Source: Pseudaminobacter soli (ex Li et al. 2025) | GTDB taxonomy: Bacteria; Pseudomonadota; Alphaproteobacteria; Rhizobiales; Rhizobiaceae | Reading direction: 5' to 3' | Length of the DNA: 64,000 bases | NCBI RefSeq assembly: GCF_029892515.1 | Contig: NZ_JARXVF010000011.1 | Coordinates: 62,001-126,000 of the forward strand | In this document: piece by piece, positions 18,196 through 25,981 of the stretch | Layout: the number at the start of each line of letters is the position of its first letter | Numbering within the stretch: position 1 is the first letter of the stretch | Position numbers and translations under genes: made by a program | The notes under the pieces: generated by a model | The model's input: the letters and a program-made list of their open reading frames with translations, nothing else | The model's database searches: none | Told to the model about the DNA's origin: nothing

Positions 18196-18970
18196 CTAGG
18201 AGTGACGCCGCCGAAATCGGAGCAGCTGGCGATAGCCACCATCGATCATCTTGTAGCCGTCCCGCACGAGGCGAAGCGTTGCATAGCGAAACGGCGAGTC
18301 CTGCCAGTCCGAGGCGACGACAAAGCGTGGACCGAACAGCGCGTAAGCAATGTCGAAATAGGAGGCACCTTCGCTGCGGCCGTCGAGGGCGCGCAGCATG
18401 TGGCCAAGGCGCCTGCGCTGCGAAGACGTCAGGCGCTTGTCGGGCACACCGCGTCCATGGGCCAGCCTGATGAACCGACCGATCGCGGAAAGCCGTTCCG
18501 GCGCCTTTTCGTCGAGCGGCACGATGATTGCGAGGGGGCGTTTGCTCTTGGTGCCGCGAAGAAGCGCAAGCTGGCAGCCATTTGCACCCGATAGCGGACG
18601 CCTATGCTCTCCGAGCTCATCGCGTTGAGCAGCTGCCGCCGGCAGCGTGGGCAGGGCATCGTTGTCCTCGGCCAGCAGCGCCGGCGTGTTAATGAGCAGA
18701 ATGACGCCGGGATCGATCTCGGGCGTCCAGTAGACCGCCTGTGCCGTTGCGGGTCGCTCAGGATTGGCTGGGAAATCGCAAGCCCCACCGTCGCCGAAGC
18801 CTGTCCAGAGATGGGGAATCTCGCTTGACGCCTGTACTCAGTAATTCTGCGAACTCGTGCTGATAGATTGGGTTCCTGCGCAAGAATTCCCAGGCGAGCG
18901 CATCGGCCGTTGCATGGCTTGTGAAATCGTAAGCGGTCGGGCTCCGCCACTGCGTCGAATTCGGCTTCAT
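18196..18970 (-). pseudogene. DUF6499/DUF2285 regulator split by a frameshift
   Basis: The 5' part (18970 to about 18773) encodes the DUF6499 start: MKPNSTQWRSPTAYDF, then ALAWEFLRRNPIYQ. It ends at a TGA after LRFPSQS. The rest continues in another frame from about 18772 to 18196 with no stop. It reads PANPERPATAQAVYW and later the DUF2285 end with LDGRSEGASYFDIAYALFG. Joining the two across one extra base in a TTTCCC run near 18770-18775 restores a protein of about 255 residues, the usual family length. It is either a real inactivating insertion or a sequencing error. These proteins are thought to be transcription regulators of the element. Confidence 0.8.
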
Positions 18971-19020
18971 CCATCCCCCCTGCGATCACGGATCATCCCC
19001 GTAGGACAGGGTAAAATGCG

Positions 19021-19052
19021 AAGCTATCCTTGAAAGAAGCTATCCTTGAAAG
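19021..19052. repeat. Exact tandem repeat, two copies of 16 bases
   Basis: AAGCTATCCTTGAAAG occurs twice in direct succession. It lies about 50 bases upstream of the DUF6499/DUF2285 gene start. It could be a binding-site array for the regulator, or simple slippage. Confidence 0.6.
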
Positions 19053-19172
19053 TTGGGATTGACTGGCTGCAAGGGCCGGCTCGGCGGTTGCCCGGGTTGG
19101 GCAGCGCGCACGATGCCAGATCAGCCTCTAATCGCTGCTGGCCTTGTCATAAGCGACCACACCCGTCTTGCA

Positions 19173-20195
19173 TCACATGCGCTCGACGTCGGTCACCAGC
19201 TTGAACAGGCAGTCGCCGGGCGCAGTGAGGGTCGGTGCGCGACGGCATGCGACGAGCCCGGACTGGCTGAAGCGGATTTGCGTTGGCGGCTGCTGGGGGC
19301 CTGCGATCGGATGGAGGACGCCGGCGCACTGGCCGGCGCATACCGTGTCGCCGATCTCGGCGGCGGGCTCGAAGAGGCCGTGGCTGGGCGCGTAGGTGAA
19401 GGCGCCCCGGCCGTCGACCCGCATCAGGCGGACGGGTGGCGCCGGTTCGGTTGCGGCATTGGGCAGAACGCCGATGTGCTTGAGGACGCGATGGAGGCCC
19501 TGCGTGGCGATGGCCTCGCCGGGTCGGGAGAAGGTGGCGCCGCCGCCAAGCTCGGTGGTGAGGGTCGGAACGCCGAGCGCCTGAGCGACGGCAGAAAGGG
19601 TCGTGGCCCCGCCGCCGCCTGAACCGTCGCTGATCGATCCGATGGGCGCGCCGAAGACTTGCATGAGCTCGATCAGCCATGCCGTTTCGGCCTCAGTGCC
19701 GCCCCGGACCAGGCAACAGGGAAGGTAGGCCAGCGACCGGCCGCCTGAGTGCAGGTCAATGACAAGATCGGCCAAGGGCAGCAGGACACTAGTGATGTAG
19801 TGGGCGATCATCTGTGTCGGGGTGCCGTTGGGGTCGCCCGGAAACAGCCGATTGAGATTGCCCGCGTCGAGCGGAGACAGGCGCCGGCCGGCGGCGACGG
19901 CGGGGTAATTGAGCGCAGGCAGGACGATGAGGCGGCCGCGCACTTCGCCCGGTTCGACCTGACGGGCGAGTTTGCTCAGTGCCACCTGACCTTCATATTC
20001 ATCGCCGTGATTGCCGGCAATGAGCAGCGCCGTCGGGCCGTCGCCATTTTTGACGTAGGTGATCGGGATGGGGATGGTGCCATAGGCGGAGAGGTCGCTC
20101 GAGAACGGTAGCCGCAGCCAGTCGTGCCGCTTGCCGTCTTGGTCGAAGTCGAGGGTTGTCCAGAGGCGTGTTTCGCTCGCCAGCGCCGCCGTCAT
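19173..20195 (-). CDS. Zinc deacylase, aspartoacylase/succinylglutamate desuccinylase family (DoeB-like)
   Basis: This 340-residue M14-like deacylase starts at 20195 (MTAALASETRLW). Zinc ligands are visible as GNHGDEYEG (His 63, Glu 66) and VIDLHSGG (His 149). A TTELGGG motif with the likely catalytic Glu comes further on, and a C-terminal beta domain follows. The closest family I recognise is N-alpha-acetyl-diaminobutyrate deacetylase (DoeB, ectoine breakdown), but other N-acyl amino acids are possible. It is the last gene of the amino-acid importer operon, one base after the ATPase gene, so it probably deacylates the imported substrate. No other ectoine-degradation gene is nearby. Confidence 0.78.
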   Translation of the reverse strand: MTAALASETRLWTTLDFDQDGKRHDWLRLPFSSDLSAYGTIPIPITYVKNGDGPTALLIAGNHGDEYEGQVALSKLARQVEPGEVRGRLIVLPALNYPAVAAGRRLSPLDAGNLNRLFPGDPNGTPTQMIAHYITSVLLPLADLVIDLHSGGRSLAYLPCCLVRGGTEAETAWLIELMQVFGAPIGSISDGSGGGGATTLSAVAQALGVPTLTTELGGGATFSRPGEAIATQGLHRVLKHIGVLPNAATEPAPPVRLMRVDGRGAFTYAPSHGLFEPAAEIGDTVCAGQCAGVLHPIAGPQQPPTQIRFSQSGLVACRRAPTLTAPGDCLFKLVTDVERM

Positions 20196-20196
20196 G

Positions 20197-20946
20197 TCAA
20201 TGCAGCAGCGTGTTGAGGAAGGTGCGGGCGCGCGGATGGCTGGGGGTCGCAAAGAAGGTGGACGGCGCGGCCTGCTCAACGATGCGGCCCTGATCCATGA
20301 ACACCACCTCATCTGCGACCTCTCGGGCAAAGCCCATCTCATGGGTGACGCAGATCATGGTCATGCCGTCTTGGGCAAGCCCAGTCATGACCTCGAGCAC
20401 TTCCTTGATCATCTCGGGATCGAGCGCCGAGGTTGGCTCGTCGAACAGCATCAGGTGCGGGTTTAGGCACAGGGCGCGGGCGATCGCCACCCGCTGCTGC
20501 TGGCCGCCCGATAGCTGGGCGGGATATTTGCGCGCCTGGTCGGGAATGCGCACCTTATCGAGATGGTGATAGGCTAGGCTTTCGGCCTCGTGACGGGCCA
20601 TGCCGGCCACACGGCGCAAGGCGAGGGTACAGTTTGCAAGTACCGTCAGGTGCGGAAACAGGTTAAAGCTCTGGAACACCATGCCAGTCCGCCTACGGGC
20701 AAGCGTGGTCTGCCGGGCATCATCGCCCAGCCTTATCCCGTCGAGCCGCACGGTGCCCCGCTGATAGGTTTCCAAGCCGTTGAGGCAGCGGATTAGAGTG
20801 GATTTACCCGAGCCGGATGGGCCGCAGATGACGATGCGGGCGCCGCGCTGTACGCTGAGGCTGATTTCTTGCAGCACATGGAAGGCGCCGTACCATTTGT
20901 GCAGCGCGGTGATCTCGACGGCGAGGTCTTGGGACGTGTCCTGCAT
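20197..20946 (-). CDS. Polar amino-acid ABC transporter, ATP-binding protein
   Basis: This 249-residue ATPase of the polar amino-acid (GlnQ/EhuA) type energises uptake. It shows Walker A GPSGSGKS (residues 42-49), the signature LSGGQQQR, Walker B LMLFDEPTSALD and the switch His in VTHEMGFAREV. Length is usual. It lies 52 bases after the second permease gene and one base before the deacylase gene. Substrate cannot be told from the ATPase; the operon as a whole points to an amino acid or its N-acyl derivative. Confidence 0.93.
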   Translation of the reverse strand: MQDTSQDLAVEITALHKWYGAFHVLQEISLSVQRGARIVICGPSGSGKSTLIRCLNGLETYQRGTVRLDGIRLGDDARQTTLARRRTGMVFQSFNLFPHLTVLANCTLALRRVAGMARHEAESLAYHHLDKVRIPDQARKYPAQLSGGQQQRVAIARALCLNPHLMLFDEPTSALDPEMIKEVLEVMTGLAQDGMTMICVTHEMGFAREVADEVVFMDQGRIVEQAAPSTFFATPSHPRARTFLNTLLH

Positions 20947-20998
20947 TGGATAAAGATCCTTCTGAACGGAATTGAGGATGGCGCTGGTGCCGCAGAAA

Positions 20999-21658
20999 CT
21001 AGCGCGAAGTGGGCGCCGACAGCCTACGCTCGAGCCATTTGACGGCCTGGGCGATCGCCAGCGCGAGCGCCAGGAAGATGAGGCCGGCGACGGTCAGCGG
21101 CTCGGCGTAGCGGTAGGTCTCGGAGGCGATATCGAAGGCCTGGCCGAGCATCTCGGGCACGGCCAGCACTGCCAGATAAGGCGTCGCCTTGAGGATCGAG
21201 ACGAAGTAATTGCCCATCGGGGCGGCGATGTTGCGTAGCATCTGCGGCGCGATGACGAAGATGATCGAGTCGAGCCGGCCGAGGCCAAGGGCTCTCGCCG
21301 CTTCCTGCTGGCCTTTGGCGATGGCATCAATCCCGGCCTTGAACACCTCGGCGAGATAGCCGCTGTAGTAGAGGCTGAGGCCGGTGATGCCGACCGTCAG
21401 GGCGCTAAGGCGCAGGCCGTAAAAGGGCAGGATGAAGTAGAGGCAGTAGAGCCAAACCAGCACTGGGGTGGCACGGATGAAGTCGATCAGGAAGCGGACG
21501 ACAAGGCCGAGAATGCCGCCTGGCCGCCGCAGGATCTCGAGACAAAAGCCGAACGTGGCGGCGCCAAGGCAGCTTGCTAAGGCGACAAGCAGTGTCATGC
21601 CGATGGCGCCCAGGATCGCCGGCACCGTCGACAGCGCAAAGTCGATATCAAAGCCCAT
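20999..21658 (-). CDS. Polar amino-acid ABC transporter permease (second)
   Basis: This 219-residue HisM-type inner-membrane permease has five to six hydrophobic helices and the ABC-coupling EAA loop (EAARALGLGRLDSIIFVIAPQ). It begins MGFDIDFALSTVPAIL and overlaps the end of the first permease gene by 11 bases, implying coupled translation. It should pair with the upstream permease to form the channel heterodimer. Nothing unusual is seen in length or motifs. Confidence 0.9.
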   Translation of the reverse strand: MGFDIDFALSTVPAILGAIGMTLLVALASCLGAATFGFCLEILRRPGGILGLVVRFLIDFIRATPVLVWLYCLYFILPFYGLRLSALTVGITGLSLYYSGYLAEVFKAGIDAIAKGQQEAARALGLGRLDSIIFVIAPQMLRNIAAPMGNYFVSILKATPYLAVLAVPEMLGQAFDIASETYRYAEPLTVAGLIFLALALAIAQAVKWLERRLSAPTSR

Positions 21659-22307
21659 GGCGCGCCTCCCGTGCCGGGTTTACGCGGCGCTCTAGCCAGC
21701 GCCCCACAAGCGCGATCGGATAGCAGGCGACGAAATAGGCCAGGAGCAGCGAGAGGTAGATCGGCACCGGCTCATACGCGATCTGGGCAATCTCCTTGGC
21801 GCGGAAGGTCATGTCAGTCAGCGTGATCAGGGACACCAGCGATGTCGCTTTGACCAACTGAATGACCAGGTTGATGAAGGTCGGGCTCATGGCAACCAGC
21901 GCCTGCGGCAGCTCGATACGCAAAAGGATTGCTTGGCGCGACAGCCCGAGCGCCTGTCCGGCCTCCTTCTGACCACGGTCGAGCGCCTGCAGCCCGGCGC
22001 GCACTGCCTGGCTGGCATATCCGCCGACGTTGAGCCCCAGTACCATGGCGCCGACGGCCATGGCCGGCAGCGTCACCCCAATCACCGGCATGGCATAGTA
22101 GAACACGAAAAGCAGGATGATGACGGCCGAGCTGCGCCAGAACTCGATCACTGCGGTGACGATAACGCGGGCCAAGCCAGTCGTCAGATATTGCGCGACG
22201 CCGAAGACCAGCCCGAAGGGTATCGCAAACACTAGGCCGTAAAGGGTGACGGAAGCGGTGACACGGAACCCCTGCAGGATGCCGAGCCAGATATCGAGCA
22301 TACTCAT
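21648..22307 (-). CDS. Polar amino-acid ABC transporter permease (first)
   Basis: This 219-residue permease begins MSMLDIWLGILQGFRV and has the HisQ/HisM layout, with the EAA loop KEAGQALGLSRQAILLRIELPQ. It overlaps the stop of the first binding-protein gene by four bases. A decayed second copy of the start and of an internal stretch of this gene lies at 23281-23371, showing that this gene was once part of a duplicated unit. Confidence 0.9.
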   Translation of the reverse strand: MSMLDIWLGILQGFRVTASVTLYGLVFAIPFGLVFGVAQYLTTGLARVIVTAVIEFWRSSAVIILLFVFYYAMPVIGVTLPAMAVGAMVLGLNVGGYASQAVRAGLQALDRGQKEAGQALGLSRQAILLRIELPQALVAMSPTFINLVIQLVKATSLVSLITLTDMTFRAKEIAQIAYEPVPIYLSLLLAYFVACYPIALVGRWLERRVNPAREARHGL

Positions 22308-23197
22308 TGGCCAGGACCTGCTTTTGCGCCGCTGCTACAGAGCTGCTCGGCCGTCAATGTGTCGGGAACGGTTTCCGGCTCGCCGAAGCCGTATTTGGCC
22401 ATGATGCGGGCGACTGTCCCGTCCTTCTTGAGAGCGGCAAGCTGCTGATCATAGAGCGCCCGCAAGTCTTCGTCCTGCTTCCGAAAGGCGACGGCGTTAT
22501 AGTTGACCTGGTCATCGGCGACCGCGAAAGGGTTGGCGCGTTCCAGGCCGGGTGCCTTGCCGCCCGCCAGAAGGCCTATCACCGTGGGTGAGGAGAGGAC
22601 GACGACATCGATACGACCGGCGCGCAGGGCCGAGACGTTCGATTCTATGTCGGGGAACAGGAGCATGCGATCGTCGGGTACGCCCGCGGCAACGGCGTTC
22701 CGGATGACCACGCTGCCACGACCTGCGCCCATGACGATATTGGGATTGGCTGCGATATCCTGATAGCCGTGGATTTGCTTCGGATTGCCGGCAAGCACGA
22801 TCGCAGCATCCAGCTCCTTGAGGTCGGGCATGCCGAACAAAACCTGCTTGCAGCGCTCCGGTGTGATCGACAGGCCAGAGGCGACGACATCAAACCTTCC
22901 CGCTAGCAGGCCGGGGATCAGGGCGCCGAACTCAGTCACCCTTATGTCGAGCTCCTTGACCCCGAGTCCGGCAAATGCGGCTCTCAGCAAATCTGGATGC
23001 CAGCCGGTGGCCTCGCCGGTCGTCTCATCGCGATAGCCCCACGGCGTTCGATTATGGATGCCGATGACGATCTTGCCCTCGCGCAAGATGCGTTCCTTCG
23101 TCGTTTCTGCAAGTGCAGTGTGGCTGGCGACTGGTAGAGCAAACACAGCCAGAGTCATGAACAGGACGGCCCGAAGCGAGTGAAATACACGGTTCAT
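22304..23197 (-). CDS. Amino-acid ABC transporter substrate-binding protein (copy 1)
   Basis: This 297-residue periplasmic binding protein of SBP family 3 starts at 23197 (MNRVFHSLRAVLF). A signal peptide ends near residue 31 (TALAE). The mature protein starts ETTKERILREGK and contains the paired domain motifs GIHNRTPWGYRDE, FDVVASGLSITPERC and MGAGRGSVV. It is a close paralogue of the next gene (about 85% identical by eye, same length). It is coupled to the first permease by a four-base overlap, so it is the copy most directly tied to the transporter. Confidence 0.92.
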   Translation of the reverse strand: MNRVFHSLRAVLFMTLAVFALPVASHTALAETTKERILREGKIVIGIHNRTPWGYRDETTGEATGWHPDLLRAAFAGLGVKELDIRVTEFGALIPGLLAGRFDVVASGLSITPERCKQVLFGMPDLKELDAAIVLAGNPKQIHGYQDIAANPNIVMGAGRGSVVIRNAVAAGVPDDRMLLFPDIESNVSALRAGRIDVVVLSSPTVIGLLAGGKAPGLERANPFAVADDQVNYNAVAFRKQDEDLRALYDQQLAALKKDGTVARIMAKYGFGEPETVPDTLTAEQLCSSGAKAGPGQ

Positions 23198-23280
23198 TCT
23201 TGTCTCCCATTTGGTGAAGCTGCTGACACGGCGGTGCCTTTGGGGCCTTCTGACCGCGACGAGAATGCAGGGCAGGCGAC

Positions 23281-23371
23281 GAAGAGCAGGATGATGACGA
23301 TGAAGCTGCGCCAAACTTCGATCACTGCAGCGATGCGGTAGTGTGCTGAGCCAGACATCGAGCATGCTCAT
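23281..23371 (-). pseudogene. Permease gene remnant between the two binding-protein genes
   Basis: The minus strand here begins MSMLDVWLS right after the copy-2 binding-protein gene, matching the permease start MSMLDIWLG. It then jumps to a stretch matching the interior of that gene (compare 22097-22170, plus-strand AGCAGGATGATGACG and GCTGCGCCA). The middle has been deleted. It is the trace of a former second permease gene and marks the duplication breakpoint. The frame is closed and no product is expected. Confidence 0.75.
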
Positions 23372-24261
23372 TGGCCAGCGCCTGCCTGTTTGCCGCCGCC
23401 GCAGAGCCGCTCGGCCGTCATCATCTCAGGAACGGTTTCCGGCTCGCCAAAGCCGTATTTGGCCATGATGCGGGTGACCGTTCCGTCCCGCCGCAGGGTG
23501 GCAAGCCGTTCGTCATAGAGTGTTCTCAAATCCGCGTCCTCCTTGCGAAAGGCGACGGCGGCATAGTTGGCCTGTTCGTCAGCGACCACGAAGGGGCTGG
23601 CGCGTTCGAGGCTCGGTGCCTTGCCGCCCGCCAAAAGGCCGATCACTGTCGGCGAGGACAAAACCGCGACGTCGATGCGACCGGCACGCAGGGCCGAGAC
23701 GTTCGATTCAATGTCGGGAAACAGAAGCATGTGATCGCTGGGTACGCCCGCCTCAATGGCGTTCCGGGTGACGACGCTGCCACGGCCTGCGCCCATGACG
23801 ATGTTCGGATTGGCGGCGATATCCTGATAGCCGTGGATCTGCTTCGGGTTGCCGGCAAGTACGATCGCGGCATCCGGCACCTTGAGGTCCGGCGTGCCGA
23901 ACAAAACCTGCTGGCAGCGTTCCGGCGTGATCGCCAAGCCCGACGCGACGGCATCGAACCTTCCCGCGAGCAGGCCTGGGATCAGGGCGCCGAACTCGGT
24001 CACCCTTATGTCGAGTTCCTTGACGCCGAGCCCGGAAAAGGCTGCCTTGAGCAAATCCGGATGCCAGCCGGTAGCTGCGCCGGTCACCTCATCGCGATAG
24101 CCCCAGGGCGAGCGGTTGTGGATGCCAACGACGATCTTGCCTTCGCGCAGTATGCGCTCCTTCGTCGTTTCGGCTAAGGCCGCACCACTGGCGGCTGCCA
24201 GCGCAAACATCGCCAGGGCCATGTATAGCCCGGCTCGCATCGCGCGAAATCCACGTTTCAT
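23368..24261 (-). CDS. Amino-acid ABC transporter substrate-binding protein (copy 2)
   Basis: This 297-residue SBP family 3 protein starts at 24261 (MKRGFRAMRAGLY). It has a signal peptide ending near residue 31 (AALAE) and the same motif order as copy 1: GIHNRSPWGYRDE, FDAVASGLAITPERC, MGAGRGSVVTRN. Substitutions are spread along the protein (for example KVPDAAI for KELDAAI), so the copies may bind slightly different ligands. It is the first gene of the operon. Its 5' leader resembles the leader of copy 1, which shows the duplication included upstream sequence. Confidence 0.92.
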   Translation of the reverse strand: MKRGFRAMRAGLYMALAMFALAAASGAALAETTKERILREGKIVVGIHNRSPWGYRDEVTGAATGWHPDLLKAAFSGLGVKELDIRVTEFGALIPGLLAGRFDAVASGLAITPERCQQVLFGTPDLKVPDAAIVLAGNPKQIHGYQDIAANPNIVMGAGRGSVVTRNAIEAGVPSDHMLLFPDIESNVSALRAGRIDVAVLSSPTVIGLLAGGKAPSLERASPFVVADEQANYAAVAFRKEDADLRTLYDERLATLRRDGTVTRIMAKYGFGEPETVPEMMTAERLCGGGKQAGAGQ

Positions 24262-24376
24262 TGTTGTCTCCCATTTTGTGAATTGCTGCCGCGGCGGTGC
24301 TTTTGAGGCCTTCTGGCTGCGACGAAGGTCTTGGGCTGGAGGTGCTCCTCTGATCGAAGGCAAGCGCGGGCTGTCG

Positions 24377-24952
24377 CTATGCGCGCCCTTGTGACGATGA
24401 CCGCCGCGATGTGAGCGATGGCGGCGAACACCGGTCCCGGTTGGTGAGCGTTTTCAAGTCCGCCAGCACCGAACGAAGCTGCGGCCAAGGAAAGCCAGAC
24501 GGAGTGTCACCGACCTCGCTCTCCAGCAAGACGACTTCCAGCTTGGCGATTAGCCCGTCGACGGACCGCGCCGGTGTCCGTGCGAGCTCGTCGAGCAGCA
24601 GCTCAGCCGCTTCCGCGGCACGCTCTTCGGCATCCTTCGTTTTCGAATAGCGGAGATCGCCGCTTTCCCAACGGGCAGATTCAGAGAGGTCGTCGGGGGC
24701 AGGGGAGGCGGGATAGCCTACCGTCCGAGCGAGCCTGTTCTCCAGCCGCTGCTGGCGGCGGCACAGGGCTAGGCATCTGGCGTGGGCATCGCGCCAAGCG
24801 CGAGCCAAAGTGAAAGCCGGGTCCGCCTTGGCCTCCGCACCTCCTCTCCGGGTATCCGGTTCACACTGCCGGATATCCGTAGCCATGATATTTATTGTCT
24901 TTCGTCCGCGGGTGACGAAAGCCATAGTCGTGGTATTGTCGGAATCAGCCAT
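24377..24952 (-). CDS. Hypothetical protein, helical and charged
   Basis: This 191-residue soluble protein has a variable N-terminus and a conserved-looking middle: a DAHARCLALCRRQQRLENRLARTVGYP segment (positions about 56-82) followed by Glu/Ala-rich helices. It contains two Cys but no metal motif. I recognise no family, though similar charged proteins are common on rhizobial accessory DNA. The start could be at 24952, or at internal ATGs that would remove up to about 22 residues. It lies upstream of the ABC operon in the same direction, 115 bases apart, and may be separately expressed. Confidence 0.55.
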   Translation of the reverse strand: MADSDNTTTMAFVTRGRKTINIMATDIRQCEPDTRRGGAEAKADPAFTLARAWRDAHARCLALCRRQQRLENRLARTVGYPASPAPDDLSESARWESGDLRYSKTKDAEERAAEAAELLLDELARTPARSVDGLIAKLEVVLLESEVGDTPSGFPWPQLRSVLADLKTLTNRDRCSPPSLTSRRSSSQGRA

Positions 24953-25040
24953 GATCCGAGCTCCACTCAGCTTGGGTTGCGGCTAGGTTGGGCAAGGTGC
25001 AGCAACACCTTGCTCAGCCGCTTATGTTAGCCAATTAGGC

Positions 25041-25078
25041 TGACTTTTACCGGAAAGTCAACCAGAAAGACTGACTTT
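25041..25078. promoter_or_regulatory. Likely operator of the XRE gene, repeated TGACTTT
   Basis: TGACTTT (25041-25047) faces AAAGTCA (25054-25060) as a perfect inverted repeat with a six-base spacer. A further TGACTTT follows at 25072-25078, just before the XRE start. The arrangement suits binding of the encoded regulator to its own promoter. Confidence 0.55.
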
Positions 25079-25082
25079 ATTG

Positions 25083-25355
25083 ATGGGTGTTATTACAGCG
25101 GAGCAATGCCGTGGTGCTAGAGCGATGCTCGGTTGGAGCCAAACCGAGCTGGCTGAAGCGGCAAGAGTTTCCAGAGCTACTGTTGTTGATTTTGAACGAG
25201 GAGCTCGCATTCCCCATCGAAGCAATCTCACTGCGATACGTCGGGCTTTGGAAACGGGTGGTATCGAGTTCGTGGCGGAAAACGGAGTGCTACTGAAGCG
25301 CGCGAGCCAGGCAGCGAGCGAGGACGACGAAGAAGCCGTTCGCGAGTCGCCTTGA
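25083..25355 (+). CDS. XRE-family transcriptional regulator
   Basis: This 90-residue protein is almost only an XRE helix-turn-helix: ARAMLGWSQTELAEAARVS, then RATVVDFERGARIPH. The short tail IEFVAENGVLLKR is typical of small rhizobial XRE repressors. The ATG at 25083 is preferred over a TTG one codon earlier. The TGACTTT repeats directly upstream suggest autoregulation. It diverges from the hypothetical gene ending at 24377 and may regulate it. Confidence 0.88.
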   Translation: MGVITAEQCRGARAMLGWSQTELAEAARVSRATVVDFERGARIPHRSNLTAIRRALETGGIEFVAENGVLLKRASQAASEDDEEAVRESP

Positions 25356-25616
25356 TCCAGTGATTTCGACATTGGTGCAAAAGATTCGGTCATCGGATGC
25401 AAAATTAGAGCGCCATTTTTCCGCAGCCCTTCTGAAGTAAGACCGCAAGCTCACAAGTTTCAGCAGGTGATGGCCCTGAATATCGACCGACAACGCGGCT
25501 TGTGAGCCGACGTGTGGCGGAACGAGCGTGAATTTGCCGACATGACAACGAGCGGCGGGATCAAGAGTACAACTTTCCGCCTCAATGAACGGCGATTGCC
25601 TGCAACCTGCAGCGCC

Positions 25617-25637
25617 CCGCCCGGATCAACCGGGCGG
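25617..25637. terminator. Strong hairpin after the second DUF736 gene
   Basis: A perfect eight-base stem CCGCCCGG / CCGGGCGG with loop ATCAA lies 17 bases beyond the DUF736 stop on the minus strand. There is no T-run, so it may stop or protect the transcript rather than be a classical terminator. The interval 25356-25616 otherwise holds nothing I can name. Confidence 0.5.
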
Positions 25638-25654
25638 AGCCTCTGTGGGTCGGC

Positions 25655-25981
25655 TTACTCGCCGCTGCGGCGGCTCGGCCGCGACCAGATCAGGCTGTAG
25701 GTCTCGCCGTCATCGTCGTTGAAGAGGTTAGCGAAGATCGGGGCGTTGAAGCTCGGATCGTCGAGCTTGAGGCCCAGATAGTCGCGGCCCTCGTTGGAGC
25801 GCTTGGCCCAGGCGGCGCCGATCTCGGCGCGGCCGACGAAGACCCGGTGGCTGGGGGCGCTGTCGCCGCTGGTGCGGGTTTCGGGGACGATACGCACGCC
25901 CCTGGCCCGGACGCTGAGGGTGACGATGTCGCCGGTGAACTCGTTGTTGCCGGTCTTCTTGAAGGTGCCAATGGTCGCCAT
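25655..25981 (-). CDS. DUF736 domain protein (second copy)
   Basis: This 108-residue protein begins MATIGTFKKTGNNEFTGDI and has the DUF736 blocks: VPETRTSGDSAPSHRVF, GAAWAKRSNEGRDYLGLKLDDP, FNAPIFANL and YSLIWSRP. It follows a good ribosome binding site (AAGGAGAA). It differs much from the first copy, so it is no recent duplicate. Rhizobial genomes often carry several DUF736 copies as stand-alone cargo; no function is known. A hairpin lies just past the stop. Confidence 0.9.
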   Translation of the reverse strand: MATIGTFKKTGNNEFTGDIVTLSVRARGVRIVPETRTSGDSAPSHRVFVGRAEIGAAWAKRSNEGRDYLGLKLDDPSFNAPIFANLFNDDDGETYSLIWSRPSRRSGE

